Below are positions 51,284 through 59,589 of a stretch of 64,000 bases of DNA, piece by piece (position 1 is the first letter of the stretch; each line of letters opens with the position of its first letter). The stretch comes from an uncultured Acidimicrobiales bacterium (GTDB lineage Bacteria > Actinomycetota > Acidimicrobiia > Acidimicrobiales > SZUA-35): positions 120,997 to 184,996 of the forward strand of contig CALAJV010000004.1 in assembly GCA_937922805.1 (NCBI GenBank), given 5' to 3'. The translations under genes were made by a program, and so were the position numbers. The notes beneath the pieces are model-generated. The model was not told the DNA's origin. It ran no database searches and saw nothing but the letters and a program-made list of their open reading frames with translations.

Positions 51284-52180
51284 TCAAAGGCTGTCGCGAA
51301 CATCGAGCAAGGGCAAATCGGTGGCTTTGATTTCGTTCAACGGTTCGAACGGGATAGTTGCTCCGTTCTCGGTTGACGCATCAGCCCACTCGGTGAACCA
51401 AGCTCGATCAATTCCATCGACGTCGTCGACCATGCGAAGGCGATCGACACCGTATTGGTCAGCGATTAGCTTTACTTCGGCGGCAACGCTCTGGGGAGAT
51501 CGCTGGCGGTAGTCGTCACCGTGCACTGGATCCCTGCACCAAGCGCAACCGTAGGGGCAACCCCGAGACGTAGCGATCGTCATCGACGAATATCCATTGT
51601 CGGTTTCCCACGTTTGAAGGTATCGATCCATGTCGATCAGATCGCGTGCTGGTAGAGGGAGCTCGTCAAGGTTTTCAATTGGTGGCCGGGGATCGTTCAC
51701 GTGTATCTGGCCCTCGGACCGGAAAGCAACGCCTGGTTCGCTCTGAAGAGTTTCGATCGATAGTTGTTCGGTATCGATCAACTCGAGTAGCCGGGTTATG
51801 GTCTGTTCGCCTTCATGGTGGACCACAACATCGACGGCGGCGTCGGCCAGATACGGAACCGGGTTTAGCGTTGGGTCCGGTCCTCCGAGCACGACGGTAA
51901 CTCCGTGTTGTTCGGCCAGGCCGGCCAGCGTCAGAGCCATGGCCCTGGTCGGCTGCAGTGCTGAGATGCCGACAAGGTCCGGTTTGTGTTTGTGGAGCGA
52001 ATCAACAAACTCAGATTCATCGGTGCAAAATGTTCCGTCGAAAATGGCTACATCGTGGCCGTGTTCTCGAACGTAAGAGGCGAGGTAGAGGAGCCCGAGA
52101 GGAAAATAGGGGCTAGACGCGGCCTGCTCGTCAGGGCTTTTTGCTAAGAAGAGCGGATGGGCAAGCAGTAGCGAAGCCAT
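51284..52180 (-). CDS. Short B12-binding-domain radical SAM protein
   Basis: A 298-residue protein. Residues ~1-140 resemble the cobalamin-binding Rossmann fold (SPYFPLGLLYLASYVREHGH, LVGISALQPTRAM, VVLGGPDPTLNP). The radical SAM site is ATSRGCPYGCAWC near residue 205. Only ~90 residues follow, so it has about half of the usual TIM barrel; family members often exceed 450 residues. No frameshift is obvious at the end. It precedes the permease genes by 31 bases on the same strand, which suggests co-transcription. Confidence 0.78.
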   Translation of the reverse strand: MASLLLAHPLFLAKSPDEQAASSPYFPLGLLYLASYVREHGHDVAIFDGTFCTDESEFVDSLHKHKPDLVGISALQPTRAMALTLAGLAEQHGVTVVLGGPDPTLNPVPYLADAAVDVVVHHEGEQTITRLLELIDTEQLSIETLQSEPGVAFRSEGQIHVNDPRPPIENLDELPLPARDLIDMDRYLQTWETDNGYSSMTIATSRGCPYGCAWCRDPVHGDDYRQRSPQSVAAEVKLIADQYGVDRLRMVDDVDGIDRAWFTEWADASTENGATIPFEPLNEIKATDLPLLDVRDSL

Positions 52181-52422
52181 GACATTCCTATCCTATCTAG
52201 TGGAGCAGAGTGGGGGTAACTCCGGGCCAGCCCCAGGGAGTTCTACCCCTGAAACCGGTTGAACCTGCTCACTATTCCGGGTCCGGCTGGCACGACCCCT
52301 ATCAAGGCTGAAGAAATGGTTGGTTGCTGAGGGCAAGTCATCCGGTTAGTGGGGCTCGATGCTAGCGTCGAAGTATCTTCTGCAGTCTCTATCTGTCGCC
52401 CCGAAGTTGGATACCCGCCAAC

Positions 52423-53571
52423 GTGGGCAATGCCGCGTCGGCCCTGAGGGTCCAGGTGGTTGCGGTTGCAGGGTTGTTGTTGGCGCCAGTCTTGTTGCTG
52501 GGGTGCGCCAGCCCAAGTTCGGCCGAAAGATCGAGATCTCTCGACGTTGCCGTCTATGAGGACAAAGTGCGCGGCAGCTGGCAGGCAACGATGTTCGCCA
52601 ACTTCTCAGGCCTTGATCTGCAGGGGATTTGGCTAGCTGAACCCGGACCAACCGATTCGATTCCTCTGTTAACACCCGACCAATGGTCGACCGATGACGA
52701 TACCCACATCGAATGGGTTGATCTCCACATGCTTGAAACCCACGGGCTCGATCCAACCTATGAACAAATTCGAGACGAATGGGTCGATCATCTGAACAAT
52801 GACATTTGGGTTTCTAACCGTCGAGCTCGTGATCTGATGGATGAAGGATTAGTTCCACCGGCCACCGGCGACGCCGAACATAACAGAGTCGGTTCATGGT
52901 CGATTGGGGCTCAGCTGCAAACAGAGCTGTTCGGTATGATCGCTCCCGGGTTACCCGATGAGGCTCGAAGTCGAGCGAAGTATTTTGCCATGGTCACCAA
53001 CAGCGGTCCGGCGGTGGAAGCGAGTCAGTTCTACGCTCACATGTATGCCGAAGCGTTCTTTGAATCCGATGTTGATTGGCTGATCGATCGAGCGATTCGA
53101 GCCGAACCAAACGATTCTGAGATCGGTGCCATTGCTCGCCAGGTTCGGAGTTGGCATCAGGAGAACCCGACAGATTGGCGAACCACTCGTCGTAACATCC
53201 GAGACCGATACGACACCGATCCCGACTGGTGGGCTAGTCGAGTGAATTTTGCTGCCACCATTATGGCGTTGCTCTACGGTGACGGTGATCTAGAACAAAC
53301 GATGACTATCGCGGGCCTGGCCGGCTGGGACGCCGACAACAATATGACTACAAGCTCCGGACTGGTTGGTGTCATCGTCGGGTACGAAAACTTGCCTCCT
53401 CTGTTTCGAGACTCGACCGACATTTACTTCAATCAGGATGTGACCGGTGATCTGCCGCAGTTCGATTCGGTGAGTAACATTGCGGCTCGAACAGCAGCGC
53501 TAGGAGCGGAAGTTATTGTCGGAGCCGGCGGAACCCGAGACGGGGACCGATACGTGTTGCCGCTCGAGTAG
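52423..53571 (+). CDS. Lipoprotein ADP-ribosylglycohydrolase-like protein
   Basis: A 382-residue protein from GTG 52423. The N-terminus has a lipoprotein signal with lipobox VLLLGC. The body matches the DraG/ADP-ribosylglycohydrolase fold: WSTDDDTHIEW carries the first metal-ligand Asp group, and GWDADNNMTTSSGLVGVIVG the second (GxDxD...G). DraG enzymes remove ADP-ribose from proteins; a surface-anchored version is unusual and its substrate unknown. It is divergent from the radical SAM gene and convergent with the YeeE/YedE gene. Confidence 0.78.
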   Translation: MGNAASALRVQVVAVAGLLLAPVLLLGCASPSSAERSRSLDVAVYEDKVRGSWQATMFANFSGLDLQGIWLAEPGPTDSIPLLTPDQWSTDDDTHIEWVDLHMLETHGLDPTYEQIRDEWVDHLNNDIWVSNRRARDLMDEGLVPPATGDAEHNRVGSWSIGAQLQTELFGMIAPGLPDEARSRAKYFAMVTNSGPAVEASQFYAHMYAEAFFESDVDWLIDRAIRAEPNDSEIGAIARQVRSWHQENPTDWRTTRRNIRDRYDTDPDWWASRVNFAATIMALLYGDGDLEQTMTIAGLAGWDADNNMTTSSGLVGVIVGYENLPPLFRDSTDIYFNQDVTGDLPQFDSVSNIAARTAALGAEVIVGAGGTRDGDRYVLPLE

Positions 53572-53581
53572 AACGGGTTCG

Positions 53582-54640
53582 TTAGTTGGCCGTGTCTGGC
53601 CCCACGTCGTTAGCCACAAAGCTGCCCGACGTGAACATCGACTGCGCTTTGGCGGCAACGGTTACTCCAACGGCCATAGCGGCGGTGGTAAGAATGCTCC
53701 CGAGCGACAACAACGGAACCCCAACCATGGAATGACCCAGGTTGCATCCACTAGCGATGGCCGCTGCTATGCCCATGACGAAGCCACCAACGATTAGTTG
53801 GATGATCCGAGCTGGAGCTTCGCCTCGAAACCAGAAGGTCTCAGCCACTCGGCTGGCGATCAGGGCACCGGGCGCAATGGCGATGAGCCCAATCGGAATC
53901 CACCACCAATTCTCGCTTCGGTCGTTTGAGCCCGTGCCGCTCGCCGAATCGCGGGCCAACTCCCAAAGAGTTGTGGGAACACCAGAGGTGCCGAACGTGT
54001 AGTTCGGAGCGGCGTCGGTCACTGCGAACCAGGCAACAACATGAACTGCGGCGAGGGCTAAGCCAAGCGGAACCCACCCCAGCTGGTTATCTCGGCGTCG
54101 AGCCGTCGACTCCCGGCGGCCGTTCCAGAGATAGCGGGCTGCGGCGGCTGCCACCAAAACAGCTGCCACGTAGCCGCCGGTGGAGTCATTCAAGGTTGCC
54201 GGCTGACCATCGATTTCTACGCTGGCTTCAAGTAGCCGATCTCGGACGGGAGCCAACGGCCCGTTGTAGGTGAGGATGTCTCCGACCGCCCATCCCGCTA
54301 TAGCGAAGGCAACGCCGATCATGCCGTGGCCTAACTTGTAAAACATGCCGGTGATGCACGTTGAAGCAATCACCATTCCAACGCCAAACAGTAGGCCGCC
54401 GACAAGATTTGCTTGCCACACCAATGGTGGAATGTACGGACTGATATAGCCGGTGCCGATAAGGATCTGCACGATCGGAGTAGCGATGAGCAGCATGAGC
54501 AGGTAAGCCCGAAACAGACTGGTTTCGGCTGGTTTAGTTGAGAGTCTCCGCCACAGAGAGTGGAAACACATGTCGCCTCGTTGCAGCACGTATCCCAGGC
54601 TCGCCCCGAGGGCTATGACGGTTAGCAACCTGAGCAGCAT
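53582..54640 (-). CDS. YeeE/YedE family (TsuA-like) sulfur-compound transporter
   Basis: A 352-residue membrane protein with about nine to ten helices. The conserved Cys/Gly motifs are QRGDMCFHS, ASTCITGMFYKLGHG and ASGCNLGHSMVG, like those of the thiosulfate importer TsuA. Thiosulfate or another sulfur compound is the inferred cargo. The DoxX/TQO-like gene 7 kb away could be metabolically related, but it is not in the same operon. Confidence 0.85.
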   Translation of the reverse strand: MLLRLLTVIALGASLGYVLQRGDMCFHSLWRRLSTKPAETSLFRAYLLMLLIATPIVQILIGTGYISPYIPPLVWQANLVGGLLFGVGMVIASTCITGMFYKLGHGMIGVAFAIAGWAVGDILTYNGPLAPVRDRLLEASVEIDGQPATLNDSTGGYVAAVLVAAAAARYLWNGRRESTARRRDNQLGWVPLGLALAAVHVVAWFAVTDAAPNYTFGTSGVPTTLWELARDSASGTGSNDRSENWWWIPIGLIAIAPGALIASRVAETFWFRGEAPARIIQLIVGGFVMGIAAAIASGCNLGHSMVGVPLLSLGSILTTAAMAVGVTVAAKAQSMFTSGSFVANDVGPDTAN

Positions 54641-54655
54641 CGGTGATCTCTTTCA

Positions 54656-56179
54656 TTAGGTGCGGATTGGCGAAGTAGTGGAGGAGTTATCCGGTTGGCC
54701 AACAACAGGGTTTCCCGGTCTGGTTCCGGGCCGGAACGCTTCGCGCTGGAACGCGCCGCGTCGAAACATAATGGCAACGATTACGACCAGAGCCAAGGTG
54801 GGTAACCATTCGACGAGGCGGACCCATTCCCGCTCGGCGAAACGGTTGGGATCTTGGTACGTCAAGTACGACAACGGGAGTAACGCTGAGAGGGTCCACC
54901 AGGGGGCGAGAAGGATCCAGCGTCGAGTCGGTTCGACGCTTCGGGGGGATTGGAATGGCAGGAACGCGAGCACGATTATGAGATACCAAGGGTGGAAAAC
55001 TGGAGTCAGCACGGTGTATGCCATCAGCGGAATTGCGCCCAAACGAAGATGGCTAATCAAGCCGTCGCTGGTGGTAGCGCTGGCGCTGGCCAAGCCACCA
55101 GAGGTTTGCCGATCTGGTCTGGCTTTGAGCCACACGCTAAGTCCGATCACAACCATGATTGCTGCCGCCACCCCAGTTGGAACTGATGAGCCGGTATGTA
55201 GTGACGTTTCCAGCCAGTGAGCGAGACCGCTGTTGAAACGGAAGTCGTTGGCGTAGACCCGGGCCGAACCGAACAGGCCGGTGCCAGTTGACGGTGAGTC
55301 AAGGCCGAGTCCGCCTTGGCCGAAGCTGAACGGAACGAGCATGCCGAACATGGCTGCGCCGAAAAACCCTCGTTGCCACCATTGCCACCGCCACCACAGA
55401 ACCGGCGCCAGTAGCAGCGGTAGCGGACGGGTCAGAACCGCCAGCGCTAGCAGTATCGGCGAGAGCAGCTGACGCCCGCTACTCATCGGCTTGTTTGAAC
55501 CGTCAACTGTTGTGGCGAAGGCTGCGATGGCGAAGAACGTCATCGCTCCATCAAGGTGGGCTCCGTGCGACAGCTCGACAATAACGAGCGGATGCCACAA
55601 ATAGAGACCAATTCGATGGGCAGAAAAGCCAGTGTGGCGGAGCAGCCACGCGAGCAAGCCGGCTGTTCCGAGGTCGAGTATGGTCATAACCAATTGAACG
55701 CTGATGGCCTTCAACGGCAAAGCCACTGCCGTCAGCGCAAATAGCAACTGGGCGGTTGGTAGGTATGGCGAAGCGAGATGAGGGTTGTTCGCTAACCGCC
55801 TAACTTCGACTTCGTATGGATCGAGCGAAGCGGCCGAGATCGGGTGGCTATAGGGGTTTACCCCCTCCGTTAGAAGGTGCCCGTCCCACAGATATCTGAA
55901 TACGTCATCGCTAAGTGTTGGCTCGGTGGCCAACATAAGGAGACGAAACGCTATCGCGGTCGACCAAATCCACCGGGTTGACAGCGGGCGGCCCTCGTTC
56001 CCCCAGACCGCAGCTAAGAAACCGACGAAAGCTACGGACAACCACGTGATTGTCCACGGAGTCGTTGCTGCTCGCAGGGTGCCCGTTTGGCGATCAAGCG
56101 CGACAAGGGCGACAAAAGCGGTGGCCAATAGGCCCAGACCGGCAATTGTTGCCCCTCTGGTTATTTGCTTTGACGGCAC
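54656..56179 (-). CDS. GT-C type polyprenyl-phosphate-mannose-dependent mannosyltransferase-like
   Basis: A 507-residue integral membrane protein with about 11-12 helices. TLSDDVFRYLWDGHLLTEGVNPY is the acidic first loop motif of GT-C glycosyltransferases such as actinobacterial alpha-mannosyltransferases (MptB-like). Uses lipid-linked sugar to glycosylate cell-envelope glycans. It is near the two GT2 genes at 42659-45851. Ends 16 bases before the YeeE/YedE gene on the same strand. Confidence 0.75.
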   Translation of the reverse strand: MPSKQITRGATIAGLGLLATAFVALVALDRQTGTLRAATTPWTITWLSVAFVGFLAAVWGNEGRPLSTRWIWSTAIAFRLLMLATEPTLSDDVFRYLWDGHLLTEGVNPYSHPISAASLDPYEVEVRRLANNPHLASPYLPTAQLLFALTAVALPLKAISVQLVMTILDLGTAGLLAWLLRHTGFSAHRIGLYLWHPLVIVELSHGAHLDGAMTFFAIAAFATTVDGSNKPMSSGRQLLSPILLALAVLTRPLPLLLAPVLWWRWQWWQRGFFGAAMFGMLVPFSFGQGGLGLDSPSTGTGLFGSARVYANDFRFNSGLAHWLETSLHTGSSVPTGVAAAIMVVIGLSVWLKARPDRQTSGGLASASATTSDGLISHLRLGAIPLMAYTVLTPVFHPWYLIIVLAFLPFQSPRSVEPTRRWILLAPWWTLSALLPLSYLTYQDPNRFAEREWVRLVEWLPTLALVVIVAIMFRRGAFQREAFRPGTRPGNPVVGQPDNSSTTSPIRT

Positions 56180-56252
56180 CTGCCGAGCTTAGAACATTGC
56201 AGTGAGTATCTGGGTTGGAAGCGTCAGAACTTGCGTGGTTAGTAACGAGATA

Positions 56253-56280
56253 TTGCCAATCGGCTCAGACCGGATACTAT
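56253..56280 (+). promoter_or_regulatory. Sigma-70 type promoter
   Basis: -35 TTGCCA (56253-56258), 16-base spacer, -10 TACTAT (56275-56280), about 36 bases before ATG 56316. Confidence 0.55.
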
Positions 56281-56295
56281 GGGTTTAACAAACCT

Positions 56296-56320
56296 CGATC
56301 TGGGTGGGCTTAGATATGTG
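56296..56320 (+). promoter_or_regulatory. Conserved initiation element (TCTGGGTGGG...ATGTG)
   Basis: CGATCTGGGTGGG, CTTAGAT, ATGTG. It differs from the 57554 copy mainly by one A-to-G change in the ribosome binding site. Confidence 0.7.
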
Positions 56321-57404
56321 CAAAGACTTTTGTGGAGAGCTTTCTTTCGGACGTGCTGATGACGTCTCGGCCGGGAAATCGTTAGGAACCAGCGGAAGCC
56401 GTCTGTTCAAGCGAACAGTAATGGCTACCGCGGTTATGGCAGGCATCGCCGGCTTCGTTGGCGTTGGGCAAGCATCGGCGCTTGAACCGGGCTATTCCGA
56501 CGATTTCGGTGGTTGGGATGTCGACCCTGAACCGGAAGCATCCGAACCGTCTCCAACTTCGACAACGGAGCGTGAGTCAAACGCAGGATATTTTGGTGAC
56601 TGGGAGAACGACTATCGAAGCTCGGCCGCCCAGGCGGCTCTCGATCGAACTACTCGAGAGCAAGAGGCTTCGAAAAGCGAGATCACAGCTCAAGTCGATG
56701 CCGTCTACGACAATACTGTGCCTGAGCCGGTTGAGATTAGCTGGGACGACATGGAAGCCATGTACGAGCAGGAAATCGGCCCGAGAAATGAAACCCCGGC
56801 GACCGAACCAGAGGAATCAAATCCCTCGACGCCTCAACCGTCTTCGGAAGAGGACGAACTGTCCTACGTCGAGAGCGAACAGGACCGGGTCCAGAATGAG
56901 GAAAGGCAAATTGCGGCCACCGATGCCACTCTTGACGATTGGTTTGAGGGGCTAGCCTCGAATCATCCCGCTCGAGAAGTCACCTTTACCGAGCAGTTCC
57001 CTGATCGGGGCTCTGAGACCGAGTCTGAACATGCCGACGAATTCGCGGACCTAGACCAATCGGCGGAGCCGGAGAAATCCGACACGACAAACCAGTCAAC
57101 CGTTGTTGACCGTGACGGAAACAACGTTCTCAGTCGCAATGGCACCGCAGTCTTGAGCGACGGCGGATTGAGTACTGCAACGTTTGTGAGCAACGACGGA
57201 GGCAACGATTCAGATTACGCCGCCCCCGAAACGACAGGCCCGTGCGTTGATCATGATGGTGATGGCTGGGGTTGGGATGGCAAGAACAGCTGTCGCCTCA
57301 CTGCGGTTAGTCATCCAGGATTTCCGAGTTGTGAGAACGGTTCAGCGTCCGATCACGACGGCGACGGATACGGTTGGGAAAATCACAAGACCTGCTTGGT
57401 CTAA
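56316..57404 (+). CDS. Secreted MCxxxCG protein, paralogue of the 41145 gene product
   Basis: About 362 residues from ATG 56316 (MCKDFCGELSFGRA). N-region of ~32 residues, hydrophobic VMATAVMAGIAGFVGVG, cleavage near ASALE. VEISWDDMEAMYEQEIGP, VTFTEQFPD, and TVVDRDGNNVLSRNG align with the 41145 product in the same order, so the two are paralogues; this one lacks the long Asp-Gly run. The C-terminus has CVDHDGDGWGWDGKNSC and then a unit ending GDGYGWENHKTCLV at the very end. Function unknown; surface localisation inferred. Confidence 0.8.
   Translation: MCKDFCGELSFGRADDVSAGKSLGTSGSRLFKRTVMATAVMAGIAGFVGVGQASALEPGYSDDFGGWDVDPEPEASEPSPTSTTERESNAGYFGDWENDYRSSAAQAALDRTTREQEASKSEITAQVDAVYDNTVPEPVEISWDDMEAMYEQEIGPRNETPATEPEESNPSTPQPSSEEDELSYVESEQDRVQNEERQIAATDATLDDWFEGLASNHPAREVTFTEQFPDRGSETESEHADEFADLDQSAEPEKSDTTNQSTVVDRDGNNVLSRNGTAVLSDGGLSTATFVSNDGGNDSDYAAPETTGPCVDHDGDGWGWDGKNSCRLTAVSHPGFPSCENGSASDHDGDGYGWENHKTCLV
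57243..57395 (+). repeat. C-terminal module pair (GWGWDG + GYGWENHKTC)
   Basis: Units at 57243-57293 and 57330-57395; the second ends two codons before the stop. Confidence 0.9.
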
Positions 57405-57443
57405 ACCGGTTTCCATCTTTAGATGATGGACCTTTGGTATGAA

Positions 57444-57495
57444 ACGGTTTCCGGCCTGCGCAGTGATGGATCTTTGCAATCGGGTCGGAAACCGT
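57444..57495. terminator. Long-loop hairpin after the repeat-protein gene
   Basis: ACGGTTTCCG (57444-57453) pairs with 57486-57495 around 32 bases. A nearby imperfect direct repeat (GATGGACCTTTGGTAT and GATGGATCTTTGCAAT) lies at 57424 and 57464. It may terminate the upstream gene. Confidence 0.4.
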
Positions 57496-57504
57496 AACCA
57501 ATTT

Positions 57505-57533
57505 TTGCGTGGCGTAACCGATAGCGGTACTAT
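57505..57533 (+). promoter_or_regulatory. Sigma-70 type promoter
   Basis: -35 TTGCGT (57505-57510), 17-base spacer, -10 TACTAT (57528-57533), 40 bases before the small MC ORF. Confidence 0.55.
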
Positions 57534-57553
57534 CAAATTCAGAACATAACTCA

Positions 57554-57577
57554 AATCTAGGTGGGCTTAGATATGTG
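57554..57577 (+). promoter_or_regulatory. Conserved initiation element (TCTAGGTGGG...ATGTG)
   Basis: AATCTAGGTGGG, CTTAGAT, ATGTG: nearly identical to the copy at 37421 although the downstream ORFs differ. Confidence 0.7.
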
Positions 57578-57740
57578 TAAGAAACTGTTGAACAGTATTT
57601 CTTTTGGACGTTCGGGTGGACGCCCGTTAGCGAAGATCGCCAAGTGGCGGTCGCGAACAGACGAACTGAATCAAAACGGCATGTGTCTTTGCTATGCCCA
57701 CCAGATGGGCCGGGCTTATCAGCAGTCAGTCGGGCTCTAA
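57573..57740 (+). CDS. 55-aa small protein or leader ORF (MCKKLLNSISFGRS)
   Basis: ATG 57573, TAA 57738-57740. It has the promoter and initiation element of the MCxxxCG genes. The start MCKKLLNSISFGRS resembles the MCKDFCGELSFGRA of the gene just upstream, but the second Cys is replaced. A later GMCLCYAH gives two more cysteines. It is basic with no membrane segment. The GH12 gene begins 208 bases downstream, so this may be its leader or the remnant of a truncated paralogue. Confidence 0.55.
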   Translation: MCKKLLNSISFGRSGGRPLAKIAKWRSRTDELNQNGMCLCYAHQMGRAYQQSVGL

Positions 57741-57948
57741 CGAAAAGCAGCGTCGGCGCTTTTCGTTGTCGGCGCTGGTGAACAGCCAAAAGACTCGTAG
57801 CTGACGGGTGGGTAGTTCAGGCATCCAAATGTCTGAAGGGCCGGTGTAACGCCGTGCTCGAGCGGAGTGTTACGGCAGATTTGCGGACTGTCTGCCAAGA
57901 GTGGGTCGTCCGAGAGGTTTTAACCAGCTTGACGGATCGAGGGGTACC

Positions 57949-59589
57949 GTGAATTCTTTTGTCAAAAAACTATCAACCACTACCGCATTCGTAAGTGCGG
58001 GCATCGGATTAACCGGTGTGGGTCTGGTCGCCGGCATGGCCGGCGCCGACGCTTCGGAATGTGTTGACTCCGATGGGGACGGCTGGGGATGGGACGGATC
58101 TCAGTCATGCGATATGCGAGCTGACTCGCAGCAGGTCGAAAACGAAGAGGGTGTAGTTGTGCCCCAGCAGGCCGACGATTCTGGCCAACAGAAACAAGGC
58201 GGATCATCGGACTGTGTTGACTCTGACGGCGATGGTTGGGGTTGGGACGGTTCAGCAACCTGCGACCCTGGCTCAACTAAGGCCGACAATGAACGTGCAC
58301 CAGCAGAGAAAAGCTCTCGCCAAGCTGAGAATCAGCAACCAGCCCGCGAAAACGACGAACCGGTTCAGGAAAAACTAGCTCCAGCTCAACAAGAAGTCGC
58401 GGTTGTAATCCCGGCCGGTGCTGACCCTGGTAGCGAGTGCGTTGATTCCGACGGTGATGGTTGGGGTTGGGATGGCAGCCAGAGTTGTGAGGCCGAGTGC
58501 GTTGATGATGACGGTGATGGCTGGGGTTGGGACGGAGACAATACCTGCATTCCGAACCAAGCGCGAACTTCTTTCAACCCGTCGACTAACCGGTTCAGCA
58601 GCCTGAACTTTAAGCGTTCTGTCCAGAGCCGATCAAACGTTGGGCAAGTGGACAATATGGTTGCCGCTGCCTTCGTCCCCAACGACAACGCCCAGCTAAC
58701 TAACACCGACATACCGAGAACTAGCGCCGCCTTGCCTGGTTGTGAGGATCCTGACGGCGATGGTTGGGGTTGGGATGGCAGCCAAAGTTGCGCCACCGAT
58801 GGAGCCCCACCGGTGGCAGCAGCGAAACGGGGCCCGATGACAACTGAACAAGAGGCATGCGGCGAGACGCCATGGGAAGAAATTGCATACGATGATCTGA
58901 TCATTCAACACAACGTTTGGAATGACTCAGCCATGTACGATCGGAACTTTGAGCTCTGCACCCGGCTGGTGAACGAAGGCGGGGAGCCGGTAGCTCAATG
59001 GGAGTACGATTTCCTTGACCGTGATTCTGGCAACGAATACGAGGTAAAGGCTTACCCGCAGGTGTACTACGGCAAGAAAATCGGAGCGAGTGAATCTGGT
59101 CCGGCGGCGTCGCTTGGTTTACCGGCGCCAGTTGACCAACTCGACGATTTCGACGTGACGTATGAGTATTCAGAGAAAGGTAAGGGGGAGCGGAACGTCG
59201 CTCTTGAATCGTTCTTCTATGACGACTGCAGCATTAGCGAAGGTGGGATGGACTACGAGATGATGGTTTGGGTCGGCACGCCTGATGAGCGTTGGGGCGG
59301 AAGCGACAAGATCGGCGAAGCCAACGTCGACGGGGCCGACTGGGATCTCTACACCAATGAAAAGCTTCCGTGGAACTACCTTTCGTACGTCGCCCAAGAA
59401 CCGTCCACGTCGGGAACCGTTGATTGGAACGAGTTCGTGGAATTCACCCAGAATGAGGCACCGAAAATGGGAGCCCCGAAACTGGATTCGGATAAGTGCA
59501 TGAACGGAATCGAACTCGGCACCGAAATTTTCTGGGGCGAAGGCGAATTCACTTTGCATGAGTTCGACGTCTCCAGAAATGGAAACTAA
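57949..59589 (+). CDS. Secreted GH12-type endoglucanase with five GWGW modules
   Basis: The frame opens at 57901, but GTG 57949 has GAGGGG five bases upstream and gives a compact signal peptide (VNSFVKKLSTTTAFVSAG). Of ~546 residues, 38-281 carry five units such as CVDSDGDGWGWDGSQSC joined by Gln/Glu/Pro linkers. Residues ~290-546 look like glycoside hydrolase family 12: IIQHNVWNDSAMYDR, VYYGKK, probable nucleophile Glu in YEMMVWVG (~437) and acid/base Glu in LGTEIFWGEG (~526). GH12 enzymes cleave beta-1,4-glucan or xyloglucan. The gene's end overlaps the next gene's start, so the two are coupled. Confidence 0.75.
   Translation: MNSFVKKLSTTTAFVSAGIGLTGVGLVAGMAGADASECVDSDGDGWGWDGSQSCDMRADSQQVENEEGVVVPQQADDSGQQKQGGSSDCVDSDGDGWGWDGSATCDPGSTKADNERAPAEKSSRQAENQQPARENDEPVQEKLAPAQQEVAVVIPAGADPGSECVDSDGDGWGWDGSQSCEAECVDDDGDGWGWDGDNTCIPNQARTSFNPSTNRFSSLNFKRSVQSRSNVGQVDNMVAAAFVPNDNAQLTNTDIPRTSAALPGCEDPDGDGWGWDGSQSCATDGAPPVAAAKRGPMTTEQEACGETPWEEIAYDDLIIQHNVWNDSAMYDRNFELCTRLVNEGGEPVAQWEYDFLDRDSGNEYEVKAYPQVYYGKKIGASESGPAASLGLPAPVDQLDDFDVTYEYSEKGKGERNVALESFFYDDCSISEGGMDYEMMVWVGTPDERWGGSDKIGEANVDGADWDLYTNEKLPWNYLSYVAQEPSTSGTVDWNEFVEFTQNEAPKMGAPKLDSDKCMNGIELGTEIFWGEGEFTLHEFDVSRNGN
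58060..58791 (+). repeat. Five GWGW Cys-flanked modules in the GH12 protein
   Basis: 17-codon units at 58060-58110, 58213-58263, 58438-58488, 58498-58548 and 58741-58791. All keep C-x-D-x-D-G-D-G-W-G-W-D-G-x-x-[ST]-C. Units 3 and 4 are separated by only three codons. Confidence 0.92.
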
